This document shows, in pieces, positions 26,958 through 34,712 of a stretch of 64,000 nucleotides of DNA (position 1 is the first letter of the stretch; every line of letters starts with the position of its first letter). Below the pieces are notes generated by a model. That model was given only the letters and a program-made list of their open reading frames with translations. It did not search any database and was not told where the DNA came from. Position numbers and translations under genes: made by a program. This stretch comes from Hyphomicrobiaceae bacterium (GTDB lineage Bacteria > Pseudomonadota > Alphaproteobacteria > Rhizobiales > Xanthobacteraceae): the NCBI GenBank assembly GCA_947472885.1, contig CANJBX010000005.1:1-64000 (forward strand), in the 5' to 3' direction.

Positions 26958-27593
26958 TCAGGGATTGCGGCCGGCGCGCGCACGCTCGACCAGCGCAATT
27001 GCCGCATGCATCGCACCATCGACATCGAGCGCCGTGGTATCGAGCACATGGGCGTCTGGCGCAGCCTTGAGCGGTGCAGCGGCACGGCTGGTGTCACGCG
27101 CGTCGCGCTTGAGGATATCGGCAAGGATGTCGGCCTGCATCACCGGAAGCCCCTGCGCCTTGAATTCAAGGTAGCGCCGGGTGGCGCGCACTTCCGGCGT
27201 CGCCACAACAAAGATTTTTACATCGGCGTCCGGGCAGATCACCGTGCCGATGTCGCGGCCATCGAGTACCGCGCCCGGTGGGCTTGCCGCGAAATCCTGC
27301 TGAAACTTCAGCAGCGCCGCGCGCACCTGCGGTATCGCGGAAACAATCGACGCCACTTCGCCGACGCGCGCGCTTTTGAGTTCAGGATTGCTGAAGCTGT
27401 CAATATCGAGCGATTTTGCGGCATGTTCCGCGCGCACAACGTCGGTCAATGGATGGCCGCCCTCAAGCATCGCCAGCGCCACCGCGCGATAGATCAGCCC
27501 GGTGTCGAGATGGCGCAGGCCGTAATGCGCGGCGAGCTTCTTGCCGAGCGTGCCTTTCCCTGACGCAGCGGGGCCATCGATGGCGATGATCAT
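26958..27593 (-). CDS. cmk: Cytidylate kinase
   Basis: A 211-residue nucleoside monophosphate kinase with P-loop [18 protein letters not shown] at the start, [13 protein letters not shown] and [15 protein letters not shown] (substrate-binding Arg/Asp). It phosphorylates CMP and dCMP. Its ATG overlaps the aroA stop by four bases (27590-27593), showing translational coupling. Confidence 0.96.
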   Translation of the reverse strand: MIIAIDGPAASGKGTLGKKLAAHYGLRHLDTGLIYRAVALAMLEGGHPLTDVVRAEHAAKSLDIDSFSNPELKSARVGEVASIVSAIPQVRAALLKFQQDFAASPPGAVLDGRDIGTVICPDADVKIFVVATPEVRATRRYLEFKAQGLPVMQADILADILKRDARDTSRAAAPLKAAPDAHVLDTTALDVDGAMHAAIALVERARAGRNP

Positions 27594-28921
27594 TTAAAAC
27601 TCGCGCCCAGCCCTCGCATCATCGGCGCGAAGGTCGGGAAGCTGGTGGCGATGAAGCTCGTATCGTCCGCCGTCACCGGCTTGTCGGCCGCCAGGCCCAT
27701 CACCAGCGCCGACATGGCGAGGCGATGATCCATGTGGGTTGCGACAAGGCCGCCGCCGGGCGCGCGGCCTTTGCCATGCACGATCAGGTCGTCGCCGACG
27801 ACTTCGACTTCTACGCCGTTGACGCGCAGCATGTCGGCGGTCGCGGTGAGGCGATCGGATTCCTTGATGCGCAATTCCTTCAGGCCGCGCATGGTCGTGA
27901 CGCCTTCGGCAAAGGCCGCCGCCACCGCCAGGATCGGATATTCGTCGATCATCGCCGGGGCGCGTTCCGGCGGCACTTCGACACCGCGCAGCGTTGATGT
28001 GCGCACGCGCAGGTCCGCGGTATCCTCGCCGCCGTCGCTGTTCTGCGCCAGCGTTTCGATGGAAGCGCCCATCTCCTTCAACGTCTGCAACAGTCCCGCG
28101 CGCAGTGGGTTGGTCATCACGCCTTCAAAAATAATTTCCGAACCTGGCACCAGGAGCGCGCCGACCAGCGCGAATGCCGCAGAAGAAGGGTCCGCCGGCA
28201 CCTTGATGTCGGCCGGCACCAGTTCGGGCTGGCCCTGCAAGGTGATCCTGCGGCCGTGACCAACGACCTCGACGGAAATGTCAGCGCCGAAGTGGCGCAT
28301 CATCCGTTCGGTATGGTCGCGGGTGGCTTCCTTCTCGATCACCGTCGTTGCGCCCGGCGCGCCGAGGCCCGCGAGCAATGCGGCGGACTTGAGCTGGGCG
28401 GAGGCCGCGGGCGGTTCATAGACAATCGGGATCGGATCGCGCGCGCCGGCCAGCGTCAGCGGCAACCTGCCGCCATCGGCCATCATCACGGCCCGCGCGC
28501 CCATGCGCACCAGCGGATCGAGTACGCGCTGCATCGGCCGCTTGCGCAGCGAGGCATCGCCATCGAATGTCGCGGTGATCGGACAGCCCGCAACCGCACC
28601 GATCATCAGCCGGCAGCCGGTGCCGGAATTGCCGAAATCCAGGGTATCGCGCGGCTGGGCGAAACCGGAAACGCCAACCCCGTCCACATGCCAGACGCCC
28701 TCGCCGACCCGCTCGACCGTTGCACCGAGGAGGCGCAGGACTTTGGCGGTATTCAGCACGTCTTCACCCTCCAGCAGCCCGGAAATCCGGGTGCGGCCGA
28801 CCGCAAGCGCGGCCAAAATCAGGGCGCGGTGGGAAATGGACTTGTCGCCGGGGGCGCGGACACGGCCTTTGAGCGGCCCGCTACGGGCGGAGGTCATTGG
28901 AATCGCGGTTTCTGAATACAT
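27590..28921 (-). CDS. aroA: 3-phosphoshikimate 1-carboxyvinyltransferase (EPSP synthase)
   Basis: A 443-residue shikimate-pathway enzyme joining PEP and shikimate-3-phosphate. Motifs: [50 protein letters not shown] and [18 protein letters not shown], SAQxK and RxHxE are the class II (CP4-like) signatures, but NPLR replaces class II NxTR, and the glyphosate-critical position is Gly as in sensitive enzymes (CP4 has Ala). The start at 28921 (MYSETAIPM) is accepted; Met9 (28897) is possible. It leads the aroA-cmk unit. Confidence 0.95.
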   Translation of the reverse strand: MYSETAIPMTSARSGPLKGRVRAPGDKSISHRALILAALAVGRTRISGLLEGEDVLNTAKVLRLLGATVERVGEGVWHVDGVGVSGFAQPRDTLDFGNSGTGCRLMIGAVAGCPITATFDGDASLRKRPMQRVLDPLVRMGARAVMMADGGRLPLTLAGARDPIPIVYEPPAASAQLKSAALLAGLGAPGATTVIEKEATRDHTERMMRHFGADISVEVVGHGRRITLQGQPELVPADIKVPADPSSAAFALVGALLVPGSEIIFEGVMTNPLRAGLLQTLKEMGASIETLAQNSDGGEDTADLRVRTSTLRGVEVPPERAPAMIDEYPILAVAAAFAEGVTTMRGLKELRIKESDRLTATADMLRVNGVEVEVVGDDLIVHGKGRAPGGGLVATHMDHRLAMSALVMGLAADKPVTADDTSFIATSFPTFAPMMRGLGASFK

Positions 28922-29078
28922 GGCGGGGTCGTCCTACCATGCGGCGGCTTTCCCCGTCACTTGACAGTTGTGCGCCCTCGGCAGTCCGTGGCCCACATTC
29001 ACCCGGCTATTGACAGCCGCCCCGCGACCCGCCAAGGGGAAGGCCCTTTTTTCAATCGCTCCGTGAGGATTGCGCTTC

Positions 29079-29507
29079 GTGGCAAAACCCGAGCTTGGTA
29101 CGAAACGTCTCTGCGCTGGCTGCGGCGTCAAATTCTACGATTTGAGCAAGACGCCGCCGGTGTGTCCGTCGTGCGGTACTGTGTTTGAAATCGTTATTCC
29201 GGTGTCGCGTGCGCGGCCTGATACGGCGGCGCGTGCTGCCGCTGCGGCTGCTGCCGCCCGTACGGCCGAGGCTGAGACCCCGGAACCGGCAGAGGCCGAA
29301 CTGATTTCGCTTGAGGACGCTGATGCCGAGGCAACCGGCAAGAAAAAGGTTGCTGGCGACGGTTCCGAGGCTGCTGACGGCGTGGATGGCGATGAAGCCA
29401 TCGACGACGAGGATGAGGACGAGACCTTCATCGAGCAGGAAGAAGACGAAGACACCGACGTTGCCGAAATCATCGGCGGTGATATTGAGAACGAAGAAGA
29501 AACCTAG
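29079..29507 (+). CDS. TIGR02300 family (FYDLN_acid) protein
   Basis: A 142-residue protein. The N-terminus has two CxxC pairs (RLCAGCGVKFYDLSK and VCPSCGTVFE), a likely zinc ribbon, with the FYDL motif naming the family. The middle is Ala-rich and the C-terminus is extremely acidic (DEDEDETFIEQEEDEDTD). The start is the GTG at 29079, nine bases after GAGGA; the ORF track begins at a TTG three codons earlier. The family is found almost only in alphaproteobacteria and its function is not known to me. It lies just before tRNA-Ala. Confidence 0.88.
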   Translation: MAKPELGTKRLCAGCGVKFYDLSKTPPVCPSCGTVFEIVIPVSRARPDTAARAAAAAAAARTAEAETPEPAEAELISLEDADAEATGKKKVAGDGSEAADGVDGDEAIDDEDEDETFIEQEEDEDTDVAEIIGGDIENEEET

Positions 29508-29558
29508 TTTCTGTAAGTTACGTTCGGACGCGGCAACCCACTACCGCGTCGGTTAAAT

Positions 29559-29634
29559 GGGGCCATAGCTCAGCTGGGAGAGCGCCTGCATGGCATGCAG
29601 GAGGTCAGCGGTTCGATCCCGCTTGGCTCCACCA
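29559..29634 (+). tRNA. tRNA-Ala (anticodon GGC)
   Basis: A 76-base cloverleaf with encoded CCA. The acceptor stem is GGGGCCA/TGGCTCC (one G-U), the D arm GCTCAGCTGGGAGAGC, the anticodon stem CCTGC/GCAGG around loop ATGGCAT, and the T arm AGCGGTTCGATCCCGCT. Anticodon GGC reads GCC/GCT alanine codons. No integrase or duplicated 3' end is seen nearby, so it does not appear to be used as an integration site here. Confidence 0.98.
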
Positions 29635-29778
29635 ACCCTTCGCCTGCGGGCTACGGGCGTTCCTGAATTGAGGGATTTCAGTTTGCGTTGCACACGAGTG
29701 ACGCTTCAGCACCTTGACGCTGGCACCCTCCCCTCGCAAGAATCCCCGCCTTATTCGAAATAACGACCGGGACGACGA

Positions 29779-30561
29779 ATGACCGACAAGATCGCGCTCA
29801 AGAAACTGACCGACCATATCGTTTCGGCCATCGCAGCGGCGAGCAAGGTCGAGCGGCCGTTCTATCATCTCGAGTTCGGCAACATTTTTCCGGATGACGT
29901 TTACGCACAGATGCTCGATGCGATGCCGAAGTCGTCGGACTATCGCGCGCTGCCCGGCCGCAATGGCGGCAACCTGCGCGCCGACGGCACCTCGACCCGC
30001 GTCAAGATCGACCTGTTTCCCGAATATATCCGCCACCTGCGCGAGCCCAAGCGCACGACCTGGGACCTCGTCGGCTGCGCGCTGACATCGGCTGCGGTTC
30101 AGGATGCGTTCGTCGAGGCGCTGGCGCCCGGCCTTGAAAAGCGGTTCGGCAAGGATTTCCGCGACACCGGCATGTATCCGATCCCGGTGCTGACCCGCGA
30201 TATTCCGGGCTATCTCATCACGCCGCACACCGACACCCGCTGGAAGGGCATCACCGTGCAGCTCTACTGCCCGCGGGATGACAAGGCGACGCATATCGGC
30301 ACCATCTTTCATGGCCGCCTGCCCGACGGCTCGCTGCCGAAGGTGACGAAGATGAAGTTCGCGCCGAATTCCGGCTACGCTTTCGCTGTCGGCACCGACA
30401 CCTGGCATTCTGCCGACCCGGTCGACAATTCCGTCGAGACGCGCGACTCGATTCTGCTGACCTATTTTGTCGATGCCGGGCTGCTGCGCTTCCTGCGCAA
30501 CCGCGGCAAGCGCGTCGGCAACTTCGTGCTGAACGAAGCACGGCATATTACGCGGCAGTAG
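29779..30561 (+). CDS. 2-oxoglutarate/Fe(II) oxygenase-like protein
   Basis: A 260-residue protein with a plausible facial triad: HTD at residues 150-152 (ITPHTDTRWKG), a distal His210 (DTWHSADPV) and Arg222 (ETRDSI) in place to bind 2-oxoglutarate. This is the double-stranded beta-helix pattern of prolyl-hydroxylase-like oxygenases. The substrate is unknown; related proteins occur in glycan or secondary metabolite loci, but none is seen here. It stands alone between tRNA-Ala and the heat-shock operon. A hairpin (CCGGCC tgg GGCCGG) near 30625-30640 may terminate it. Confidence 0.7.
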   Translation: MTDKIALKKLTDHIVSAIAAASKVERPFYHLEFGNIFPDDVYAQMLDAMPKSSDYRALPGRNGGNLRADGTSTRVKIDLFPEYIRHLREPKRTTWDLVGCALTSAAVQDAFVEALAPGLEKRFGKDFRDTGMYPIPVLTRDIPGYLITPHTDTRWKGITVQLYCPRDDKATHIGTIFHGRLPDGSLPKVTKMKFAPNSGYAFAVGTDTWHSADPVDNSVETRDSILLTYFVDAGLLRFLRNRGKRVGNFVLNEARHITRQ

Positions 30562-30650
30562 CAGCCGGTCGCCATTGCCGGCGCTACGGCCCTTGCACAT
30601 CCCTCTGTAATTCCTGGATAAATCCGGCCTGGGGCCGGTATTTCGGGATT

Positions 30651-30679
30651 CTTGAACCCTTAACCGATCACCCCCATAT
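30651..30679 (+). promoter_or_regulatory. Sigma-32 (RpoH) type heat-shock promoter
   Basis: CTTGAA at 30651-30656 and CCCCATAT at 30672-30679, separated by 15 bases, match the classical heat-shock consensus (CTTGAA / CCCCATnT) almost perfectly. It lies 95 bases upstream of the hsp20 start and gives an expected leader of about 85-90 bases. Confidence 0.85.
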
Positions 30680-30724
30680 TAATAGCAACCCAGCGCGGGA
30701 AGGCACGTTGCACCTTCGCCGGGT

Positions 30725-30767
30725 TCGGACGCCGCAAGGGTCCGACAAAGTCGCCGAAAAGGGCTTT
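30725..30767 (+). promoter_or_regulatory. Hairpins in the hsp20 5' leader, possible RNA thermometer
   Basis: Two hairpins can form: TCGGAC/GTCCGA (30725-30745) and AAAGTC/GGCTTT (30747-30767, with a G-U pair). The second pairs part of the GGG (30761-30763) that is the likely ribosome binding site ten bases before the ATG. This weak helix could melt on heating. It lacks the U(U/C)GCU box of classical ROSE elements, so it is only ROSE-like in layout. Confidence 0.4.
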
Positions 30768-30773
30768 GCCACC

Positions 30774-31199
30774 ATGTCGCGCGTACCGTCGCTATCAAGT
30801 CCGTTCCTGCTCGGTTTCGATGAAATCGAGCGCGTCCTCGACCGGGTCTCAAAGGCCGCGGACGGCTATCCACCCTACAATATCGAGCGGGTGGGACGCG
30901 GAGAACGAAATCCCGAATGCCTGCGCATCACGCTGGCAGTCGCAGGATTCACCCGCGATCAACTCGACGTCACCGTCGAGGAAAACCAGCTCGTCATTCG
31001 TGGGCGGCAACAGGACGACAAGACCCGCCACTACCTGCATCGCGGCATCGCCGCGCGGCAGTTCCAGCGCACATTCGTGCTGGCGGAGGGAATGGAAGTC
31101 CTGGGAGCCGATTTGAAGAACGGCCTGCTGTCGATCGATCTCGAGCGTCCCGAACCGGAACGTCTCGCCAGATCGATTGCAATTACTGAAGAAGAATAG
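30774..31199 (+). CDS. Hsp20 / alpha-crystallin small heat-shock protein
   Basis: A 141-residue small chaperone with the alpha-crystallin domain (YNIERVG... to LLSIDLERPEPE), including ITLAVAGFTRDQLDVTVEENQLVI and the HRGIAARQFQRTFVLAEGMEV core. It binds unfolding proteins in the cytoplasm, as IbpA does. The start at 30774 (MSRVPSL) fits the family and follows GGG by ten bases. It has a strong RpoH-type promoter and precedes a DUF1150 gene, a common alphaproteobacterial pair. Confidence 0.94.
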   Translation: MSRVPSLSSPFLLGFDEIERVLDRVSKAADGYPPYNIERVGRGERNPECLRITLAVAGFTRDQLDVTVEENQLVIRGRQQDDKTRHYLHRGIAARQFQRTFVLAEGMEVLGADLKNGLLSIDLERPEPERLARSIAITEEE

Positions 31200-31268
31200 G
31201 CGTGAAACAGAAACGAGCCTCAAGGCGTTCGATGCATAAGCAAATGGTCGAGTAAGGAGTTGAGGGCT

Positions 31269-31562
31269 ATGAAGAACGAAAACGTGTTCGAGAAATTCAT
31301 CCCGGACGAAGCCGTCGCCGCCGGCGATGTCGTCACCCCGGAAGCCCTGGCCCGCCTTGGCGGCGGCCGGCTTGCATACGTGACGCCGATCCGTTCGGAA
31401 GACGTGCAATCGATGTTCCCGCAGGCGCCGGATATTGCGCCGGGCATCGAATTGTTTGTGCTGCATGCTGCCGACGGCACGCCGATCATGCTGACCGACA
31501 GCCGCGAGGCCGCTGTTGCGAACGCATGGAGCAACGAGCTTGAAATGGCGAGCGTGCACTAA
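31269..31562 (+). CDS. DUF1150 family protein
   Basis: A 97-residue protein (MKNENVFEKFIPDEAVAAG... IELFVLHAADGTPIMLTDSREAAVANA) matching DUF1150, which is typically encoded right after hsp20 in alphaproteobacteria. The start at 31269 follows AAGGAG by about ten bases. It lies 69 bases after hsp20 with no terminator seen between, so it is probably part of the heat-shock transcript. Its function is unknown. Confidence 0.88.
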   Translation: MKNENVFEKFIPDEAVAAGDVVTPEALARLGGGRLAYVTPIRSEDVQSMFPQAPDIAPGIELFVLHAADGTPIMLTDSREAAVANAWSNELEMASVH

Positions 31563-31570
31563 CGCTCTCG

Positions 31571-31622
31571 TGTCCCGGACGCGTGAAGCGTAGCGCAGCT
31601 ACGCGGAACAAGATCCGGGACC
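31571..31622. repeat. Palindromic repeat (GTCCCGGAC type), copy 1
   Basis: GTCCCGGACGCGTGAAGCGTAGC with mirrored GATCCGGGAC ends and an inner GTAGCGCAGCTAC palindrome, directly after the DUF1150 stop. Related to 22221-22260 and 31723-31763. Confidence 0.65.
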
Positions 31623-31665
31623 CAGCGCAACAATTGCGAAGCACAAATCGCTTTCACTGAAAACG

Positions 31666-31692
31666 AAACGCGGCCTAGCGGCCGCGTTTTTA
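31666..31692. terminator. Bidirectional terminator between DUF1150 and ptsN
   Basis: AAACGCGGCC TAGC GGCCGCGTTT forms a perfect stem with A and T runs on its two sides, followed by TTTTTATTTT on the + strand. It can end transcription from both convergent genes, though the - strand side is separated from ptsN by a repeat. Confidence 0.85.
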
Positions 31693-31722
31693 TTTTGTGG
31701 TTGAATATGTCCGTGAAGCTCT

Positions 31723-31763
31723 GGGTCCCGGATCATCGCGCGCGATGCGCGCTCGTCCGGGAC
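31723..31763. repeat. Palindromic repeat (GTCCCGGAC type), copy 2
   Basis: GGGTCCCGGATCATCGCGCG is mirrored by CGCGCTCGTCCGGGAC. Same family as copy 1, in inverse orientation around the terminator. Confidence 0.65.
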
Positions 31764-31783
31764 ACGAGACCTTTACTGGAGCT

Positions 31784-32257
31784 TCAGCTCGCGTTCTTGA
31801 TTTCCGTCGGCGCCGACATCGCCAGCACCGCGTAGATCGCTTCCGCGTCGCGCGCATCGCGCAGCTTGTTGGCGAAATCGGTGTCGCGCAACATGCGCGC
31901 AATTCGCGCCAGCGCCTTGAGGTGATCGGCGCCCGCCTGTTCCGGCGCCAGCAGCACGAAAATCAGATCCACCGGCTGGCCGTCCAGCGCCTCCAAATCG
32001 ATAGGCCGGTCGAGCCTGGCAAATAGTCCGAAAATCTTTTCGATCTTGGGCAGCTTGCCGTGCGGAATGGCAATGCCGTTACCGATGGCGGTCGAGCCGA
32101 GTTTCTCGCGCTGCATCAGCACGTCAAAAATTTCGCGCTCGGAGCGCCCGGTCGACTCGGAAGCCTTCGCTGCAATTTCCTGCAGCGCCTGCTTCTTGTT
32201 GTTGACCTTGAGCGCCGGAATGACCGCTTGCGGCGCGACGAGATCGGTAATCGGCAT
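31784..32257 (-). CDS. ptsN: PTS IIA-like nitrogen regulatory protein PtsN (EIIA-Ntr)
   Basis: A 157-residue IIA domain protein of the nitrogen phosphotransfer chain (EI-Ntr, NPr, EIIA-Ntr). The phosphorylated His is in GNGIAIPHGKLPKI. It signals nitrogen and potassium status to other regulators. The start at 32257 (MPITDLVAPQAV) is the family start; the ORF track adds 26 residues. Usual partners rpoN or hpf are not adjacent here; the upstream neighbour is the divergent nasT. The link to nitrogen genes next door is suggestive but unproven. Confidence 0.93.
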   Translation of the reverse strand: MPITDLVAPQAVIPALKVNNKKQALQEIAAKASESTGRSEREIFDVLMQREKLGSTAIGNGIAIPHGKLPKIEKIFGLFARLDRPIDLEALDGQPVDLIFVLLAPEQAGADHLKALARIARMLRDTDFANKLRDARDAEAIYAVLAMSAPTEIKNAS

Positions 32258-32612
32258 GAAACTTCCGGTAATGGTGAAAGAGCCCGGGCACGCGCTGCGG
32301 CTCAATGGGCGGCGGCACCATAGGGAGCGGCCCATTGGCCGTCAATAGCCGCCAGTGGCCGATTTCCGGCGAATTGCCGCGCGCGGCCGGCGGCTGAAAA
32401 ACAGGCGTAATCAGGCTTAATATGACAGCCTATCTGGCTCCAGGTCACGACTTGAGCCACGACCTGGAAGCAATGGAACTTCCGCTATTGATTGTATACC
32501 AACGCACGCATTGACCGCGGCGGTTAACGCCGCCTTGATAGCCTTCGCATTCGCCGGGCAATGACGCCGACATCTAACTCCGTGGCAGCGAAGCCAAGAT
32601 CGTCCAACACCG
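32258..32612. promoter_or_regulatory. Divergent ptsN-nasT intergenic region with an inverted repeat
   Basis: A 355-base gap without a supportable gene. An inverted repeat CCAGGTC (32440-32446) / GACCTGG (32461-32467) with a 14-base spacer could be an operator or a weak hairpin. I see no clear sigma-54 box ahead of nasT. Confidence 0.4.
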
Positions 32613-33197
32613 ATGGACCCCACGCTTAAAATCGTCATCGTCGATGAAAACCCGATCCGGGCGGCCATTCTCGAGGACGGCCTGCAGGAAGCCGGCTTTA
32701 CGCAGGTGGTGCGTATTGCGGAAATGACCAACCTGCTGTCGCGCATCTACGCGCTCGATCCCGAAGTCATCCTTATCGACCTGGAAAATCCGAGCCGCGA
32801 CGTGCTGGAGCAGATGTTCCAGGTCAGCCGCGTGGTGAAGCGGCCGATTGCGATGTTCGTCGATAGCAGCGATTCCGCTTCCATTCAGGCTTCCGTCGAT
32901 GCGGGCGTTTCCGCCTATATCGTCGATGGCCTGAAAAAAGAGCGCATGAAACACATCCTCGATCTGTGCATCTCGCGCTTCAATGCGTTCTCGCGCATCC
33001 AGGGTGAACTCGAAAAAACCAAGACGCAGCTTGAAGAGCGCAAGGTGATCGACCGCGCCAAGGGCATCCTGATGAAGGCCAAGAACTTGACCGAGGAACA
33101 GGCCTACGCCCTCATGCGCAAGACAGCCATGAACGAGAACAAGAAGATCGCCGAGATCGCACAGTCTATTGTGATGGCTTCGGACCTGCTGAAGTGA
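32613..33197 (+). CDS. nasT: NasT-like ANTAR response regulator (transcription antiterminator)
   Basis: A 194-residue protein with a receiver-like domain (residues 1-120, IVIVDENPIRAAIL and VILIDLENPSRD with Asp in the acceptor place), a coiled-coil linker, and a C-terminal ANTAR RNA-binding domain (VIDRAKGILMKAKNLTEEQAYALMRKTAM). NasT binds paired hairpins in nas leader RNAs and prevents termination; NasS holds it back when nitrate is absent. Its stop overlaps the nasS GTG by four bases. A matching hairpin and terminator lie upstream of nrtA. Confidence 0.93.
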   Translation: MDPTLKIVIVDENPIRAAILEDGLQEAGFTQVVRIAEMTNLLSRIYALDPEVILIDLENPSRDVLEQMFQVSRVVKRPIAMFVDSSDSASIQASVDAGVSAYIVDGLKKERMKHILDLCISRFNAFSRIQGELEKTKTQLEERKVIDRAKGILMKAKNLTEEQAYALMRKTAMNENKKIAEIAQSIVMASDLLK

Positions 33198-34360
33198 GCA
33201 CGGAAATGAACGAGCGTTTGCGCATAGGCTTCATTCCGCTGTGCGACGCAGCGGCGCTGATGATCGCAGTCGACAAAGGCTTCTGCGCGCAGGAGAAGCT
33301 CGACGTCGAATTGATCCGCGAAGTGTCGTGGTCGAACGTGCGCGACAAGCTCAACATCGGCATTTTCGACGCTGCCCATCTCATCGCGCCGATTGCCATC
33401 GCGTCGAGCCTCGGCCTCGGGCACGTCAAGGTGCCGATCATTGCGCCCGTCGCGCTTGGCATCAACGGCAATGCCATCACGGTTTCGCCCGCGCTTTATC
33501 GCGCGCTGGCGGCAGAAGCGGGTGACGGCATCATCGATCCGCTCAAGACCGCGCAGGCGCTGGCGCGGCTGGTGGCGGAGCGCAAGCGCAAGGGCGAAGC
33601 GCCGTTCACCTTCGGCATGACGTTTCCCTACTCGACGCACAATTATCATTTGCGCTTCTGGATGGCCGCGGGCGGCATCGACCCAGACGAAGACGTGCGG
33701 CTGGTGGTGTTGCCGCCGCCCTACATGGTGGATTCGCTCGCCAGCAAGCAGGTCGATGGCTTCTGCGTCGGCGCGCCCTGGAATTCGGTCGCGGTCGATC
33801 AGAACGTCGGCCACATCCTGCATTTCATGTCCGACATTCTGGCCAGCGCCAGCGAGAAGGTATTGGCGCTGCGCCAGACCTGGGCAAATGAAAATCCCGA
33901 TGTCGTGACGCGGCTCATTCGCGCGCATCACCGCGCCGCGCAATTCGCGGACGACCTCGCCAACCGCGACGAAGTCTGCAACATCCTCGCGGCCCCGAAC
34001 CGCATCGGCATCGCCGCCGAAGTGATCCGCCGCACCCTGGACGGCAAGCTGAAAGTCGCACCCGACGGCACGACGCGCGAGAGTACGCGCTATCTGCAAA
34101 TCGGCAGGAATGGCGCTGCCCGCCCGAACCCGGTCCATGCCGCGTGGCTCTACGCCCAGATGGTGCGCTGGCGGCAGGCGCCGCTGTCGGCGGCGTTGCT
34201 CGCGCAGGCCAGGGCCGTGTTCCGGCCGGACCTATATGATGCCGTCACCGGCACGTCCGCCCAGCCCGCCACAGGCGAACCGGCCGACAGCGTCGGGGCT
34301 TTCGCAGGACCCGCCTTCGATGAAGGCGATCTCGCCAAGTACCTCGCCGCCTGGCGGTAA
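33194..34360 (+). CDS. nasS: NasS-like nitrate sensor (NrtA/CmpA family, cytoplasmic)
   Basis: A 388-residue protein homologous to NrtA substrate-binding proteins (RIGFIPLCDAAALMIAVDKGFCAQEKLDVELIREVSW; TFPYSTHNYHLRFWMAAGGIDPDED) but without a signal peptide, as expected for cytoplasmic NasS. NasS binds NasT and releases it on binding nitrate or nitrite. The GTG start at 33194 overlaps the nasT stop. The nasT-nasS order differs from the nasS-nasT order of some species. It is followed by the regulated leader of nrtA. Confidence 0.92.
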   Translation: MSTEMNERLRIGFIPLCDAAALMIAVDKGFCAQEKLDVELIREVSWSNVRDKLNIGIFDAAHLIAPIAIASSLGLGHVKVPIIAPVALGINGNAITVSPALYRALAAEAGDGIIDPLKTAQALARLVAERKRKGEAPFTFGMTFPYSTHNYHLRFWMAAGGIDPDEDVRLVVLPPPYMVDSLASKQVDGFCVGAPWNSVAVDQNVGHILHFMSDILASASEKVLALRQTWANENPDVVTRLIRAHHRAAQFADDLANRDEVCNILAAPNRIGIAAEVIRRTLDGKLKVAPDGTTRESTRYLQIGRNGAARPNPVHAAWLYAQMVRWRQAPLSAALLAQARAVFRPDLYDAVTGTSAQPATGEPADSVGAFAGPAFDEGDLAKYLAAWR

Positions 34361-34397
34361 ATACTTCTTGCCGCTTAACTTTTGGGCCCCTGCCTAA

Positions 34398-34416
34398 TTT
34401 TGTGCATTGCACAAAA
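34398..34416. promoter_or_regulatory. Perfect 19-base palindrome upstream of the nas operon
   Basis: TTTTGTGCA T TGCACAAAA, nine-base perfect arms with one central base. It starts 38 bases after the nasS stop and lies about 120 bases upstream of the sigma-54-like promoter, a distance typical for activator sites. The half-sites contain GTGCA/TGCAC as NtrC sites do but in opposed order, so the protein is not certain. Confidence 0.45.
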
Positions 34417-34532
34417 ATCGCGCAACCTGCCTCCACCCAGCGCGGCATCCAGTGGCAAACAGGCCTGTGCCCAGTTTCTATACTTGGCACCTAAGCTACT
34501 GATTTTCATTAGAAAAGACCCAAAAAACCGAA

Positions 34533-34549
34533 TTGGCACGGCCTTTGTA
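34533..34549 (+). promoter_or_regulatory. Sigma-54-like promoter of the nas operon
   Basis: TTGGCACGGCCTTTGTA matches the -24/-12 consensus (TGGCACG-N4-TTGCW) except for GT instead of GC at -12. The expected start, near 34560, is right at the beginning of the leader hairpins. This fits nitrogen control of nrtABC-nir-nas expression. Confidence 0.65.
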
Positions 34550-34556
34550 TAGGGAA

Positions 34557-34668
34557 GGACAGCGGACCTCTCAAAAAGGTCTGCGGTCCAACGAAGGACC
34601 ACGACCGCACGCCGCGATTGGGAGGAGCGCGCTGCAGCGCCTCACGACGCGGCTTTTTGTTTTTTGCA
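34557..34668 (+). promoter_or_regulatory. ANTAR-type leader RNA with attenuator ahead of nrtA
   Basis: Three structures are visible. P1 (34562-34584): GCGGACCT / AGGTCTGC around a 7-base loop. P2 (34585-34600): GGTCC / GGACC around hexaloop AACGAA, with A at position 1 and G at 4 as ANTAR proteins require. The terminator (34612-34668): GCCGCG...CGCGGC with an inner GCGC hairpin, then TTTTTGTTTTTT. GGAC at 34557-34560 can also pair with GTCC at 34586-34589, extending P1 and excluding P2. NasT binding is expected to favour read-through into nrtA. Confidence 0.7.
34612..34668 (+). terminator. Intrinsic terminator (attenuator) in the nrtA leader
   Basis: GCCGCG at 34612-34617 pairs with CGCGGC near 34648-34653. 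An inner stem (GAGGAGCGC...GCGCCTC) strengthens it. A TTTTTGTTTTTT tract follows and nrtA starts 45 bases later, so the terminator precedes its own operon, as in nitrate-controlled attenuation. Confidence 0.75.
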
Positions 34669-34712
34669 CCTGACACGACCGCCAAACCCGATCACCGAAA
34701 GGACCCAGGTCA

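Noticed and set aside
29559-29634. tRNA-Ala as an integration site
   Set aside because: No integrase, no duplicated tRNA 3' end and normal core genes on both sides.
30725-30767. Classical ROSE thermometer call for the hsp20 leader
   Set aside because: The U(U/C)GCU box opposite the ribosome binding site is missing, so I only call it a possible thermometer.
34398-34416. NtrC binding site call for the 19-base palindrome
   Set aside because: The half-sites are in the opposite order to the NtrC consensus (GTGC...GCAC rather than GCAC...GTGC).
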